Assembly: GCF_003340565.1 (NCBI RefSeq)
Contig: NZ_QPLK01000006.1
Span: forward strand, 151,663-215,662
Reading direction: 5' to 3'
Source: Rhodovulum sp. 12E13
Lineage (GTDB): Bacteria; Pseudomonadota; Alphaproteobacteria; Rhodobacterales; Rhodobacteraceae
DNA length: 64,000 bases
The translations under genes were made by a program, and so were the position numbers. Shown piece by piece: positions 1 to 8,782 of the stretch. Positions within the stretch are counted from its first letter, which is position 1, and every line of letters starts with the position of its first letter. Below the pieces are notes generated by a model, which was not told the origin of the DNA, did no database searches, and saw only the letters and a list, made by a program, of their open reading frames with translations.

Positions 1-1
1 C

Positions 2-574
2 CACCTGCTCTATCACACGCCGCGGCTCGCCACCGGCAACTGGCGCGAGGAATGGGACGCTTTCCCCTGGAACGAAGACCGCACCGACGCGGTGATCGCC
101 TGGCAGCGCGGGCGCACGGGGCTGGCGTTCGTCGACGCGGCGATGCGCGAGATGTATGTCACCGGCACCATGCACAACCGCGCCCGCATGATCGTGGCGA
201 GCGTGCTCACCAAGCACCTGCTTACGCACTGGAAGATCGGCCTCGACTGGTTCGAGGAGCATCTGGTCGACTGGGACCCGGCCTCGAATGCCCTCGGCTG
301 GCAGTGGTCGGCGGGCTCGGGGCCCGATGCCACGCCCTATTTCCGGGTGTTCAACCCGGTCACCCAGCTCGACAAGTTCGACCGGGACAGGGCCTATACG
401 GGCCGCTGGATCGCCGAGGGCCAGGCACGGCCCGCGCCGGAGGCGCTCGACTATTTCGAGGCGATCCCGCCCGCCTGGGGCCTGTCGCCCGACGATCCCT
501 ACCCGGCCCCCGTGGTCGACGCGAGGGAGGGGCGCGCGCGGGCGCTCGCAGCCTACGAAAACCGCTCCTTCTGA
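2..574 (+). CDS. phr: Deoxyribodipyrimidine photolyase, C-terminal part (5-prime end outside window)
   Basis: The frame is open from base 2, so the start codon lies upstream of the window and only the last 190 residues are present. The sequence matches the FAD-binding helical domain of class I CPD photolyases, which split pyrimidine dimers using light and reduced FAD. Recognisable landmarks are NWREEWDAFPW, the stretch around VDAAMREM, the MHNR motif, the GWQW box and PYFRVFNP followed by KFD. An internal ATG at position 92 could suggest a shorter protein, but the family resemblance clearly continues upstream of it. It lies 146 bp before cfa on the same strand; in Rhodobacter-type genomes these two genes belong to the singlet-oxygen stress response, so co-regulation is likely but is inferred. 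The antenna-cofactor domain cannot be judged because it is missing. Confidence 0.93.
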   Translation, partial: HLLYHTPRLATGNWREEWDAFPWNEDRTDAVIAWQRGRTGLAFVDAAMREMYVTGTMHNRARMIVASVLTKHLLTHWKIGLDWFEEHLVDWDPASNALGWQWSAGSGPDATPYFRVFNPVTQLDKFDRDRAYTGRWIAEGQARPAPEALDYFEAIPPAWGLSPDDPYPAPVVDAREGRARALAAYENRSF

Positions 575-628
575 GCGCTCGGGGCATCGCGGCGCGGCCC
601 GGTCGGCGCCCCGTCCGCGGTGCAGGGG

Positions 629-660
629 TTGACCACCCATCCGGAGGCGTCAATTAAATC
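629..660 (+). promoter_or_regulatory. Candidate stress-sigma promoter upstream of cfa
   Basis: TGACCA (630-635, overlapping TTGACC at 629-634) is followed 19 bp later by TAAATC (655-660) in the only AT-rich patch of the phr-cfa gap. This resembles the TGATCC-N18/19-TAAA layout of the Rhodobacter RpoE-ChrR (singlet oxygen) promoters, but the -35 box is not an exact match. A housekeeping promoter with a TTGACC -35 is equally possible. No transcript evidence is available here. Confidence 0.3.
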
Positions 661-720
661 CCGTTAACTCGAGGGGCAGGGCGCGGGGGCGCGCCTGCGG
701 GGGACGGAGACGCACGACGC

Positions 721-1941
721 ATGACCAACACGACGGTAAAGACGACGACCACGGGCGAGCGCGGCCTGCCCCGATACTTCGCGCCCGCCTTCGAACAGGC
801 CCGGGCGATCCGCCACGGCCGGCTCGACGTGCGTCTGCCCGATGGCCGCGTGTTTCGCGTCGAGGGCGACAGGCCCGGCCCCGTCGCCGAGTTCGACGTG
901 CACGAGCCCGACCTGTTCGCGCGTCTGATCCGCGAGGGCGACCTGGGCTTCTCCGACGCCTATCTCGAGGGCTGGTGGTCGACGCCCGACCTCATGGCGT
1001 TCATGGATTTCGTCCATAACGACAACGCGGCGGTGTACGACGGCTTTCCGGGGATGGGGCTGATTCGCGCCTACGAGCGGCTGCGCTTCTGGCTCCAGCG
1101 CAACCACAAGGCCCAGGCGAAGAAGAACATCGCCCACCACTACGACCTCGGCAACGACTTCTACGCGCTGTGGCTCGACGACACGATGACCTATTCCTCG
1201 GCGCTGTTCGAGACCGGGCAGGAAAGCCTCGAGAAGGCGCAGACCGCGAAATACGCCGCGATGGTCGACCGGATGGGCGTGGCGCCCGGCGACCACGTGC
1301 TCGAGATCGGCTGCGGCTGGGGCGGTTTCGCCGAATACGCCGCCGGCGAGCGGGGCCTCAGGGTGACGGGCCTGACGATCAGCCAGGCCCAGCACGATTA
1401 CGCGGTGGAGCGTATCCGCAGGGCGGGGCTGGAGGATCGTGTCGACATCCGCCTTCAGGATTACCGCGACGTGTCGGGCGAGTTCGACGGGATCGCCTCC
1501 ATCGAGATGTTCGAGGCGGTGGGCGAGAAGTACTGGCCCGTCTACTTCCGCACCCTGCGCGAGCGGCTGAAGCCCGGGCGGCAGGCCGTCCTGCAAATCA
1601 TCACCGTGCAGGACGCGCGGTGGGAGAGCTACCGCAAGGGCGTCGACTTCATCCAGAAATACATCTTTCCCGGCGGGATGCTGCCTGCGCCCGGCGTGCT
1701 GCGCGCCGAGATCGGGCGCGCGGGCCTCGACTTCCGGTCCTCGGCCGAGTTCGGCCAGTCCTACGCGCAGACGCTGCGGCGCTGGCACGAGACGTTCCAG
1801 GAGCGATGGGACGAGATCGCGCGGCTCGGCTTCGACGCGCGCTTCCGCCGGATGTGGGAGTTCTATCTCTGCTCCTGTGCGGCCGCATTTTCGTCAAACA
1901 TCTGTGATGTGACACAGGTCACGGTCGCCCGGCGCGCGTGA
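721..1941 (+). CDS. cfa: Cyclopropane-fatty-acyl-phospholipid synthase
   Basis: This 406-residue SAM-dependent enzyme transfers a methylene group to the double bond of unsaturated acyl chains in membrane phospholipids. The N-terminal 120 or so residues form the lipid-binding part (FARLIREGDLGFSDAYLEGWW). The methyltransferase core follows, with the SAM-binding VLEIGCGWGG at about residues 193-202, the AHHYDLGNDFY box before it, and the conserved EMFEAVG and FIQKYIFPGG segments later. Length agrees with the family (about 380-410). The ATG at 721 is used because similarity starts close behind it; there is no strong Shine-Dalgarno sequence directly in front. Its position between phr and trgA-trgB suggests a role in membrane protection under oxidative or light stress. 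Confidence 0.95.
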   Translation: MTNTTVKTTTTGERGLPRYFAPAFEQARAIRHGRLDVRLPDGRVFRVEGDRPGPVAEFDVHEPDLFARLIREGDLGFSDAYLEGWWSTPDLMAFMDFVHNDNAAVYDGFPGMGLIRAYERLRFWLQRNHKAQAKKNIAHHYDLGNDFYALWLDDTMTYSSALFETGQESLEKAQTAKYAAMVDRMGVAPGDHVLEIGCGWGGFAEYAAGERGLRVTGLTISQAQHDYAVERIRRAGLEDRVDIRLQDYRDVSGEFDGIASIEMFEAVGEKYWPVYFRTLRERLKPGRQAVLQIITVQDARWESYRKGVDFIQKYIFPGGMLPAPGVLRAEIGRAGLDFRSSAEFGQSYAQTLRRWHETFQERWDEIARLGFDARFRRMWEFYLCSCAAAFSSNICDVTQVTVARRA

Positions 1942-2000
1942 GCCCTCTCGCCGCGGGGCGGCCGGACCGATGCATGGATCCGCGCCCCGGAGGCAGAGAG

Positions 2001-2453
2001 ATGCCCACCGCAACCCGCCTGTTCGCCTTCCTCGGCTTCGCTGCGATGGCGTTCTTCGCGACAGAGCTCTACAAGCCCCTGCTGCCCGAGGGCACGCGAA
2101 TGGGCATGTTCACGCCGCTCAACATGCTGGTGGCCGGGATTGCCGGCTGGATGGTGATGGGCCGCCTCGCGGGCCACGGATGGCCGATGGCGCTGACCTC
2201 GGGCCTGCGGACGACGGCGATCGCGCTGTTCTACGTGCTGTTCATCTGGTCGGGGGTCGAGATGTTCGACCGGGCGACCGACATGCGCTACGACGGACCG
2301 GTCGAGGCGCTGCAGCAGATGGTGGCGCTGGCCATCGCCTATGTCCAGCTCGGGCTGACCGACCCGCAGGTGCCGGTGGCCGTCGTGGGCGGCGGCATCC
2401 TGGCCGGCTTCCTGGCGGAATGGGCCTCGCGGCAGGCGCAGCAGGCCGCCTGA
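2001..2453 (+). CDS. trgA: TrgA family membrane protein
   Basis: This 150-residue integral membrane protein resembles TrgA, named from a Rhodobacter sphaeroides locus that raises tellurite resistance when cloned. About four hydrophobic segments are visible (roughly residues 6-24, 36-54, 68-88 and 105-145), and there is no catalytic motif, so the biochemical role is unknown. The ATG at 2001 is preceded by GGAGGCAGAGAG, a better start than earlier in-frame positions that would overlap the end of cfa. It is followed by trgB on the same strand after a 147-bp gap that contains a 14-bp tandem repeat. Assignment rests on sequence character and on the trgA-trgB order. Confidence 0.82.
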   Translation: MPTATRLFAFLGFAAMAFFATELYKPLLPEGTRMGMFTPLNMLVAGIAGWMVMGRLAGHGWPMALTSGLRTTAIALFYVLFIWSGVEMFDRATDMRYDGPVEALQQMVALAIAYVQLGLTDPQVPVAVVGGGILAGFLAEWASRQAQQAA

Positions 2454-2469
2454 GCGGCGGGCCCCGTCC

Positions 2470-2553
2470 GCTTGCGCCCGTAAGCTTGCGCCCCTGAGCT
2501 TGAGCCCCTGAACTGGCGCCTTTTAGCTTGCGCCCCTGAGCTTGCGCCCGTGA
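2470..2553 (+). repeat. Six tandem copies of a 14-bp unit (consensus GCTTGCGCCCCTGA)
   Basis: Units lie at 2470, 2484, 2498, 2512, 2526 and 2540. Copies 2 and 5 are identical, copies 1, 3 and 6 differ by one or two bases, and copy 4 (ACTGGCGCCTTTTA) is degenerate. The array fills most of the trgA-trgB gap. Most units end in TGA or TAA, and because 14 is not a multiple of 3, stop codons fall in all three forward frames. There are no spacers, so it is not a CRISPR array. Confidence 0.9.
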
Positions 2554-2600
2554 GGGCGGGCGGGCATGGGGGGCACGACCCCTCTCGATCAGGCCCGGCC

Positions 2601-3740
2601 ATGACCACCACACCCGTCTTCCTGTTCGGCACGCTGCGCGATGCGACGCTGCGACGGGTCGTGCTGGGCGACGACGCGCCGGTCGTGCCGGCCGCGCTGC
2701 CCGGCTGGGCCGTCGCCCGCGTCGCGCGGGGCGACTGGCCGGTGCTCGCGCCCGCGCCCGAGGGGCGGGCCGCGGGCCTGCTCGCCGCGCTGGGGGCCGA
2801 GGCGCTGGCGCGGGCCGACTGGTACGAGGGCCTGTTCGGCTATGCCCGCGAGGCAGCGACGGTCGAGACGGCCGAGGGCCCGCGTGCCGCGCAGGTCTGG
2901 CGCCCCGTCGGTTGCGGCGCCGAGGCGCTGCCGCCTGCGGGCGGCGCGAGGCGCGCGTGGGATCTCGCCGACTGGCAGGCGCGACACGCGCCCCTCGCGC
3001 GCCTCGCCGCCGAGGAGGCGATGGCGCTGCGCGGCATGCGCCCCGCAGACGAGACGGCGCGGCGCTGGCCGGTGATCCGCGCCCGTGCGCAGGCCCGGCT
3101 CAACGCGTCCGACACGCCGCCCACCACCCTGCGCCGCCGCGCCGGGCCGGGCGACGTCGCGGTGGCGGAGCGGCGCACGCCCTATGCCGGCTTCTTCGCG
3201 GTCGAGGAATACGAACTGCGCCACGCCCGCTTCGCCGGCGGAATGTCGGAGCCCATGACGCGCGCCGCCTTCGTCTCGGCCGACGCGGTGACGGTGCTGC
3301 CCTACGACCCGGGGCGCGACCGGGTGATGGTGATCGAGCAGTTCCGCGCCGGCCCCTTCGCCCGCGGCGACGCGCAGCCCTGGTCGCTCGAGGCGATCGC
3401 CGGCCGGATCGACCCCGGCGAGACCCCGGAGGAGACCGCCCGCCGCGAGGCGCGCGAGGAGGCGGGTCTGGAGATCGGGCCGCTGATCCCGATCGGGCGC
3501 TACTATCCCTCGCCGGGCGCGAAATCGGAGTTCATCCATTCCTACATCGGCCTGGCCGAGCTGCCCGATTCGGCCGCCGGCCTGGGCGGGGTCGCGCACG
3601 AGCACGAGGACATCCGCGCCCATGTCGTCCCCTTCGACCGGCTGATGGCGCTGGTCGAGACCGGCGAGGCGGGCAACGCGCCGCTGATCCTGAGCGCGCT
3701 CGCCCTCGAGCGCAGGCGCGCGGCCCTGCGTGCGGGCTGA
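2601..3740 (+). CDS. trgB: TrgB-like protein: gamma-glutamylcyclotransferase-like domain fused to NUDIX hydrolase
   Basis: This is a 379-residue two-domain protein. Residues 1-150 look like the GGCT/AIG2 fold (FLFGTLRD near the N-terminus, then WYEGLFGY). Residues from about 210 onward form an ADP-sugar pyrophosphatase-type NUDIX hydrolase with a complete NUDIX box at about 268-290 (G-x5-E-x7-REAREEAGLE). The expected reaction is hydrolysis of ADP-ribose or a related nucleoside diphosphate sugar; the substrate of the N-terminal domain is unknown. The same domain order is found in TrgB of the Rhodobacter tellurite-resistance locus. The ATG at 2601 directly starts the first domain; an upstream in-frame ATG at 2550 sits at the end of the tandem repeat and is unlikely to be used. 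Confidence 0.88.
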   Translation: MTTTPVFLFGTLRDATLRRVVLGDDAPVVPAALPGWAVARVARGDWPVLAPAPEGRAAGLLAALGAEALARADWYEGLFGYAREAATVETAEGPRAAQVWRPVGCGAEALPPAGGARRAWDLADWQARHAPLARLAAEEAMALRGMRPADETARRWPVIRARAQARLNASDTPPTTLRRRAGPGDVAVAERRTPYAGFFAVEEYELRHARFAGGMSEPMTRAAFVSADAVTVLPYDPGRDRVMVIEQFRAGPFARGDAQPWSLEAIAGRIDPGETPEETARREAREEAGLEIGPLIPIGRYYPSPGAKSEFIHSYIGLAELPDSAAGLGGVAHEHEDIRAHVVPFDRLMALVETGEAGNAPLILSALALERRRAALRAG

Positions 3741-3813
3741 GGAACCCGGCCCCCGGTTCGCGGCTTGAGACCGGGGCGCGGCCCTGCCGCAACGGGGCTG
3801 AAGGGAGGCTTTC

Positions 3814-4593
3814 TTGGAGACGATGTCGCCGGTGCTTCTGGGCTTTCTCGGCAGCCTCGCCGCCGGGGCCATGACGGCCGTTGGCGCGGTGCCCGTCCTG
3901 TTCGGGCGCACGCCCTCGCGGGCCACGCGCGACCTGATGCTCGGCTTCGCGGCCGGGGTGATGCTGGCGGCGTCGTTCTTCTCGCTCATCCTGCCCGCGC
4001 TCGAGGCGGCCGCAGACCGCCACGGCGAAGGCGCGATGCCGGCGGCGATCGTCGTGGCGGCGCTGCTTGTGGGCATGGGCGCGGTGGCGGCGCTGAACGA
4101 GCTGCTGCCGCACGAGCATTTCGGCACCGGGCGCGAGGGGCCGGCGGCGGCCGAACTCAGGCGCATCTGGCTCTTCGTCTTCGCCATCACGATCCACAAC
4201 CTGCCCGAGGGGCTGGCGGTGGGCGTGGGCTTTGCCGAGGGCCACGACAGCGGCCTGCCGCTCGCCGTCGGGATCGGGCTGCAGAACGCGCCCGAGGGCC
4301 TGGCCGTCGCGGTGGCGCTGCTGGGCGAGCGGTACGGGCGGGTGCGCGCCTTTGCCGTGGCGGGCGCGACGGGCCTCGTCGAGCCGCTCGGCGGCCTCGT
4401 CGGCGCCGGCGCCGTCTGGCTGTCGGAGGCGCTCCTGCCCTGGGGGCTGGCCTTCGCCGCGGGCGCGATGCTCTACGTCATCAGCCACGAGATCATCCCC
4501 GAGACGCACCGGCGCGGCCACCAGCGGCGGGCGACGGCGGGCCTGGCCGCGGGGCTCTCGATCATGCTCTTCCTCGACGTCGCGCTGGGCTGA
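3814..4593 (+). CDS. ZIP family divalent metal transporter
   Basis: This 259-residue polytopic membrane protein should move zinc or a similar divalent metal into the cytoplasm. The two signature metal-site motifs are present: HNLPEG at about residues 127-132 in transmembrane helix 4 and NAPEG about 30 residues later in helix 5. A His/Glu-containing loop (NELLPHEHFG) lies before helix 4. A TTG at 3814 is chosen as start because AAGGGAGG ends 5 bp before it; an ATG at 3823 would remove three residues but sits too far from that site. It follows trgB by 73 bp on the same strand and may belong to the same transcription unit. Metal specificity cannot be read from the sequence. Confidence 0.88.
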   Translation: METMSPVLLGFLGSLAAGAMTAVGAVPVLFGRTPSRATRDLMLGFAAGVMLAASFFSLILPALEAAADRHGEGAMPAAIVVAALLVGMGAVAALNELLPHEHFGTGREGPAAAELRRIWLFVFAITIHNLPEGLAVGVGFAEGHDSGLPLAVGIGLQNAPEGLAVAVALLGERYGRVRAFAVAGATGLVEPLGGLVGAGAVWLSEALLPWGLAFAAGAMLYVISHEIIPETHRRGHQRRATAGLAAGLSIMLFLDVALG

Positions 4594-4643
4594 GCCGGCC
4601 GCGACGCAACGCGGCGCATGCCCTTGTGCCCTTCGGGCGGGGT

Positions 4644-4702
4644 GGGGGCGCTGCCCCCGTCGCCTGCGGCGCCTCCCCCGGGATACTTGCAGCAAGAAGA
4701 AG
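4644..4702 (+). repeat. 3-prime intergenic hairpin element, copy 1
   Basis: A GGGGGC/GCCCCC hairpin (4644-4658) is followed by a CGCC/GGCG hairpin and then CCCCCGGGATACTTGCAGC and AAGAAGAAG. The same two-hairpin-plus-tail layout recurs at 8966-9033 (minus strand) and 45511-45576. Here it lies 50 bp behind the ZIP transporter gene in the same orientation. It may act in transcript 3-prime end formation or stability; there is no U-tract directly after a stem. Confidence 0.8.
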
Positions 4703-4793
4703 GGGCGGGGGGCCGCGCTCGAGCGCGACCGCGGCACGGGCGGGAGGGGTGGAGCCTTGACCGGACGGTCGGTTTCGCCCACATGCGCGCTTC

Positions 4794-5858
4794 ATGATCC
4801 CCGAGGACAGACTGGACGAGATCCTGAGCCGCTTCGAATATCTCGAGGCGCGCATGGCCGAGGCGGGCGACGGCGCCGAGATCGCCCGCCTGTCGCGGGA
4901 CTATGCCGGGCTCAAGCCGGTGGTCGCCGCCATCGCCGAGTGGCGCGGGGCGAGGACGGCGCTGGCGGAGGCCGAGGCGCTGCTCGCCGACCCCGAAATG
5001 GCCGGTCTCGCCGCCGAGGAGAAGGCGGCGCTCGAGGCGCGGCTGCCGGAGCTGGAGAATGCGCTGAAGCTGGCGCTCGTTCCGAGGGACGAGGCCGATT
5101 CCCGCTCGGCGATGCTGGAGATCCGCCCCGGCACGGGCGGGGAGGAGGCCGCGCTCTTCGCGGGCGACCTTTTGCGGATGTACCAGCGCCACGCGGAAGC
5201 CAGGGGCTGGGGCTTCGAGGTGATCGAGGCGCAGGAGAGCGAGCTGGGCGGCATCCGCGAGGCGGTGGTCCGGGTGACGGGCGAGGGCGTCTTTGCGCGG
5301 CTCAAGTACGAATCGGGCGTCCACCGCGTGCAGCGCGTCCCCGAGACGGAGAGCGGGGGGCGCATCCACACCTCGGCCGCCACGGTCGCCGTGCTGCCCG
5401 AGGCCGGCGAGGTGGAGATCGACATCCCCGAAGGCGATCTGCGGATCGACACGATGCGGGCGTCGGGAGCGGGCGGGCAGCACGTCAACACCACGGACTC
5501 GGCGGTCCGGATCACGCACCTGCCCACGGGGATCGTCGTGAGCTCGTCGGAGAAGTCGCAGCACCAGAACCGCCGGCTCGCGCTTGCCGTGCTGCGCGCG
5601 CGGCTGTTCGACATGGAGCGGCGGCGCGCGGCCGAGGATCGGGCGGCCACGCGCAAGGCGCAGGTCGGCTCGGGCGACCGGTCGGAGCGCATCCGCACCT
5701 ACAACTTCCCGCAGGGCCGGCTGACCGATCACCGGATCGGTCTGACGCTCTACCGTCTGGACCAGGTGATGGAGGGCGATCTAGACGAGGTGACAGATGC
5801 GCTCGCCGCCCACGATCAGGCCGAGAAACTGGCCGAGATCGAGGGGGCGGGCGCATGA
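4794..5858 (+). CDS. prfA: Peptide chain release factor 1
   Basis: RF1 (354 residues) recognises UAA and UAG stop codons and triggers release of the finished peptide. The catalytic GGQ motif is at residues 227-229 and the stop-codon-reading P-x-T motif is P183-E184-T185, within RVPETES. The C-terminal region HQNRRLAL...[11 protein letters not shown] is also typical. Length and all domains agree with the family. The stop overlaps the start of prmC by four bases (ATGA at 5855-5858), which ties RF1 production to the enzyme that methylates its GGQ glutamine. As RF1 is intact, the two in-frame TAG codons found elsewhere in the window should terminate normally. Confidence 0.98.
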   Translation: MIPEDRLDEILSRFEYLEARMAEAGDGAEIARLSRDYAGLKPVVAAIAEWRGARTALAEAEALLADPEMAGLAAEEKAALEARLPELENALKLALVPRDEADSRSAMLEIRPGTGGEEAALFAGDLLRMYQRHAEARGWGFEVIEAQESELGGIREAVVRVTGEGVFARLKYESGVHRVQRVPETESGGRIHTSAATVAVLPEAGEVEIDIPEGDLRIDTMRASGAGGQHVNTTDSAVRITHLPTGIVVSSSEKSQHQNRRLALAVLRARLFDMERRRAAEDRAATRKAQVGSGDRSERIRTYNFPQGRLTDHRIGLTLYRLDQVMEGDLDEVTDALAAHDQAEKLAEIEGAGA

Positions 5859-6685
5859 CGCTGGCCGAGGCGCTGCGCGCTGCGACCCGCCGGCTGGCCG
5901 GGGCGGGAATCGCGGGCGCGGGGCGCGACGCGCGGCGCCTGCTGGCCCATGCCGCGGGCCTCGCGCCCGAGCGGCTGACGCTGCACATGTCCGAGCCGCT
6001 GCCGCCCGGGGCCGGCGACAGGTTCGAGGCCGCGCTCGCGGCGCGCCTCGAGCGTCGGCCGGTGGCGCAGATCGTGGGCGCGCGGGCCTTCTGGGGGCGG
6101 GAGTTCGCGGTCACGCCCGACACGCTCGACCCGCGCCCCGAGACCGAGACCCTCGTCGCCGCCGCGCTCGAGGCGCCCTTCGCGCGGCTTCTCGACCTCG
6201 GCACCGGCACCGGCTGTCTTGCCGTCACTCTGCTCGCCGAGCGGGAGGCGGCGACGGGCACGGCGACCGACATCTCGCCCCGCGCGCTCTCCGTCGCGCG
6301 GGTCAACGCCGAGCGGCACGACGTGGCCGGGCGGCTCGACCTCGTCGAGGCCGACTGGGGCGCCGGGCTTGCCGGACGGTTCGACCTTGTCGTGTCGAAC
6401 CCGCCTTACATCGCGGCGGCGGACATGGCGGGCCTTGCGCCCGAGGTGCGCTGCCACGAGCCATGGGGGGCGCTGACCGATGGCGCCGACGGGCTGACGG
6501 CCTACCGCCGGATCGCCGCAGCCGCGCCCGCGCTGATGGCGCCCGGTGGCCGGCTGATCGTCGAAACCGGGCCGGGTCAGGCGGCGGCCGTCGCGGAACT
6601 CTTTGCCGCCGCGGGCCTTGCCCTCACGGGGACTCGCGCCGATATGGATGGGAGGGAACGCGCGGTCACGGCACGCACCGCATGA
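5855..6685 (+). CDS. prmC: Release factor glutamine methyltransferase (HemK/PrmC)
   Basis: This 276-residue SAM-dependent methyltransferase modifies the glutamine of the GGQ motif in RF1 and RF2. The SAM-binding motif DLGTGTG is at about residues 114-120 and the catalytic NPPY at 182-185, followed by an [18 protein letters not shown] segment of the conserved substrate loop. The ATG at 5855 overlaps the prfA stop (ATGA), the usual arrangement for this pair. The 240 bp after the gene up to the next start show no supported gene: an open frame there lacks codon bias and recognisable content. Confidence 0.96.
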   Translation: MTLAEALRAATRRLAGAGIAGAGRDARRLLAHAAGLAPERLTLHMSEPLPPGAGDRFEAALAARLERRPVAQIVGARAFWGREFAVTPDTLDPRPETETLVAAALEAPFARLLDLGTGTGCLAVTLLAEREAATGTATDISPRALSVARVNAERHDVAGRLDLVEADWGAGLAGRFDLVVSNPPYIAAADMAGLAPEVRCHEPWGALTDGADGLTAYRRIAAAAPALMAPGGRLIVETGPGQAAAVAELFAAAGLALTGTRADMDGRERAVTARTA

Positions 6686-6925
6686 CATCTCTGTCGCGCG
6701 GTCGCCGCAGCGAGCAGCCGCGGGCTCGCCCCACGAGCATTTGGGCTTGCCAGCGGACCGATGACATGACAATCAGGGTCCGCGCATTTCGGAGCGGTTG
6801 GCCGCACGTCCTGCGCGTACGCCCGGAGAAGACGGATCCAGCGGCGAGAGGCGCGCCCTCTCAGTCGGGGGCTGGCAGGCCGCTCCCTGATCCACGATAC
6901 CGCAACAAGGCGGACCAGTAACCAC

Positions 6926-7855
6926 ATGAGATCATCCAAGTCACGTTCGCGGTCGAAGTCGAACCGCTCGCGCTCGATGGGCAACATCCAGAACCGTGTG
7001 TTCGACTCCTCGGGGCCCGAGGGGAAGGTGCGCGGCACGCCCCAGCAGATCATCGACAAGTACACCCAGCTCGCCCGCGATGCGCAGCTTGCCAACGACC
7101 GTGTGGCAGCCGAGAACTTCCAGCAGCACGCCGAGCACTACACGCGGATGCTGGGCGAGGCGATGCGCGAGCTGGAGGCCCGGCGCGAGAGCCAGGATGG
7201 CGGCGGCGGCGGCCAGGCCAACGGTCAGCACCACGGGGGGCAGGCCGGTGGACAGGGTGGAGGCCATGCCGGGCCGGGTGGCGACCAGCAGGGCCACGCG
7301 CGCCAGGGTGGAGCCCAGCAGGACTCCGGCCAGCAGGGTGGGGGCCAGCAGAATGGGGGCCAACCGAGCGGTGGCCAACAGAACGGCGCCCGGCACGAGA
7401 CGTCCGCCCGTGTCGAGGCCCAGACGCGGCACGAGGCTCAGACGCGGGACGAGGCGCAGCCGAATGACGATGATCGGCAGGGCCGGCGCGAGGAGAGCCT
7501 CTCCGACGCGGAGAAGGGCGATGCGACGCGCGAGGCCGGCGACGACGTCCGCGAAGCGGGGCGCTCCCGCCGGCGGCGCGGGGGAAGCCGCGTGGAGAAG
7601 GGCGAGGCCGGCTCCGACGTGATCGACCCCTCCGAAGAGGGGCAGAGCACGCTGGTCGAGACGCCCGAGAACACGCCCAAGCCCAAGCGCAGCCGCGCTC
7701 GCGCCAAGCCGCGCGGCAAGGCGGCCGGTGAGGGCGCCGGGGCGTCGGAGGGGGCCACCGACGCCGCCGGGGACAAGACCTCGGACAAGGGCACCGACGC
7801 GGGCGGCGATCCGGCCGGAGAGGGCGGATCGGACACGACGCAGGCGGCCGAATAG
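6926..7855 (+). CDS. DUF4167 domain-containing protein
   Basis: This 309-residue protein has a conserved basic N-terminus and a long disordered tail. Residues 1-75 carry the DUF4167 signature seen across alphaproteobacteria: a Ser/Arg-rich start, then SMGNIQNRVFDSSGPEGKVRG and a helical part that ends near HAEHYTRMLGEA. After residue 90 the chain is rich in Gly, Gln and His (GGQ-type repeats), then acidic and Lys/Ala-rich. The function is unknown; the basic N-terminus and the disordered tail would suit nucleic-acid binding, but that is inference. Location behind prfA-prmC is common in related genomes. It converges on rsmA. Confidence 0.88.
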   Translation: MRSSKSRSRSKSNRSRSMGNIQNRVFDSSGPEGKVRGTPQQIIDKYTQLARDAQLANDRVAAENFQQHAEHYTRMLGEAMRELEARRESQDGGGGGQANGQHHGGQAGGQGGGHAGPGGDQQGHARQGGAQQDSGQQGGGQQNGGQPSGGQQNGARHETSARVEAQTRHEAQTRDEAQPNDDDRQGRREESLSDAEKGDATREAGDDVREAGRSRRRRGGSRVEKGEAGSDVIDPSEEGQSTLVETPENTPKPKRSRARAKPRGKAAGEGAGASEGATDAAGDKTSDKGTDAGGDPAGEGGSDTTQAAE

Positions 7856-7863
7856 AGACCATG

Positions 7864-7880
7864 GCCCCGCAGGTCGGGGC
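7864..7880 (+). terminator. Possible terminator hairpin between DUF4167 gene and rsmA
   Basis: A perfect six-base stem GCCCCG/CGGGGC with the five-base loop CAGGT starts 9 bp behind the DUF4167 stop codon. There is no real T-run after it, so intrinsic termination is uncertain. It lies in the 84-bp convergent gap and could serve either strand. Confidence 0.3.
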
Positions 7881-7939
7881 TTCGCCGGGCCGGCCGGGTA
7901 CGTGCCCGCTCTCGGGCCCGGATCCGTCGGTTGTCGCGG

Positions 7940-8782
7940 TCAGCCCCGCGCTGTTAGCGCGCGTGCGAGTGCCGCGAATTGCGCCACGCTCAGCCGCTCG
8001 GCCCGCTCGGTGGGTGCCACGCCCGCGTCGGCCAGCAGCGCCTCGGCATCGCCGAGGCCGCGCAGGGCGGCCCGCAGCATCTTGCGCCGCTGGTTGAAGG
8101 CCGCTGCCACGACCCGCTCCATCACGGCCGCGTCGGCCTCGGCCACCGGTCGCGCCCGCGGGCGGAGATGCACGACCGCCGAATGCACCTTGGGCGGCGG
8201 CGTGAAGGCCTCGGGCGGCAGCGTCAGGGCGATGCGCGCCTCGGTTCGCCACTGGGCCAGGACGGCGAGGCGGCCGTAGGCGCGGGTGCCGGGCGTCGCC
8301 ACGATGCGGTCGGCCACCTCGCGCTGGAACATGAGCGTGAGCGACGCCCAGAAGGGCGGCCATGACGGCGGCGTGAGCCAGCGCACCAGAAGCTCGGTCC
8401 CCACGTAGTAGGGCAGGTTCGCCACGACGTGGATCGGCGGAGAGAGATGCGCGGTCGGGTCGACCTCGAGCGCGTCGCCCTCGATCACGCTCAGCCGCCC
8501 CGGCCACGCCGCGGCGATCTCGGCCAGCGCGGGCAGGCAGCGCGCATCCTTCTCCACGGCCAGCACGTGGCCTGCCCCCTCGGCCAGCAGGGCCCGCGTG
8601 AGCCCGCCCGGGCCGGGCCCGACCTCGAGCACCGAGGCCGCCGACAGATCGCCCGGAACGCGCGCGATGCGGGCCGTCAGGTTGAGATCGAGCAGGAAGT
8701 TCTGGCCCAGCGCCTTTCGCGCCCGCAGACCGTGCCGCGCGATGACCTCCCGGAGGGGCGGCAACCCGTCGATGGCGCTCAT
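7940..8782 (-). CDS. rsmA: 16S rRNA (adenine1518-N6/adenine1519-N6)-dimethyltransferase
   Basis: RsmA (KsgA) dimethylates two adjacent adenines in the last hairpin of 16S rRNA during small-subunit assembly. The 280-residue protein has the family start [10 protein letters not shown] (to residue 30), the SAM-binding [10 protein letters not shown] (53-62) and the catalytic NLPY (122-125), with the C-terminal helical domain to the end. The ATG at 8782 is chosen because the following residues match the usual N-terminus; the frame stays open upstream without family similarity. It is the last gene of the lptF-lptG-lptD-surA-pdxA-rsmA order, but a 265-bp gap with a hairpin element separates it from pdxA, so it may be transcribed partly on its own. 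Confidence 0.96.
   Translation of the reverse strand: MSAIDGLPPLREVIARHGLRARKALGQNFLLDLNLTARIARVPGDLSAASVLEVGPGPGGLTRALLAEGAGHVLAVEKDARCLPALAEIAAAWPGRLSVIEGDALEVDPTAHLSPPIHVVANLPYYVGTELLVRWLTPPSWPPFWASLTLMFQREVADRIVATPGTRAYGRLAVLAQWRTEARIALTLPPEAFTPPPKVHSAVVHLRPRARPVAEADAAVMERVVAAAFNQRRKMLRAALRGLGDAEALLADAGVAPTERAERLSVAQFAALARALTARG

Noticed and set aside
2470..2553. CRISPR array
   Set aside because: The 14-bp units are directly adjacent without spacers and differ from one another, and no cas gene is in the window.
4232..6685. An 817-codon open frame spanning the ZIP gene end, prfA and prmC
   Set aside because: Only its last 276 codons (prmC) are protein-like; the first part is the out-of-frame shadow of the ZIP and prfA genes, with Arg/Ala/Gly-rich nonsense.
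6682..6921. A 79-codon open frame that fills the prmC to DUF4167 gap and starts in an ATGA overlap with prmC
   Set aside because: It lacks the strong third-position GC bias of the real genes around it, shows no recognisable motif, and open frames of this size are expected by chance at this GC content.
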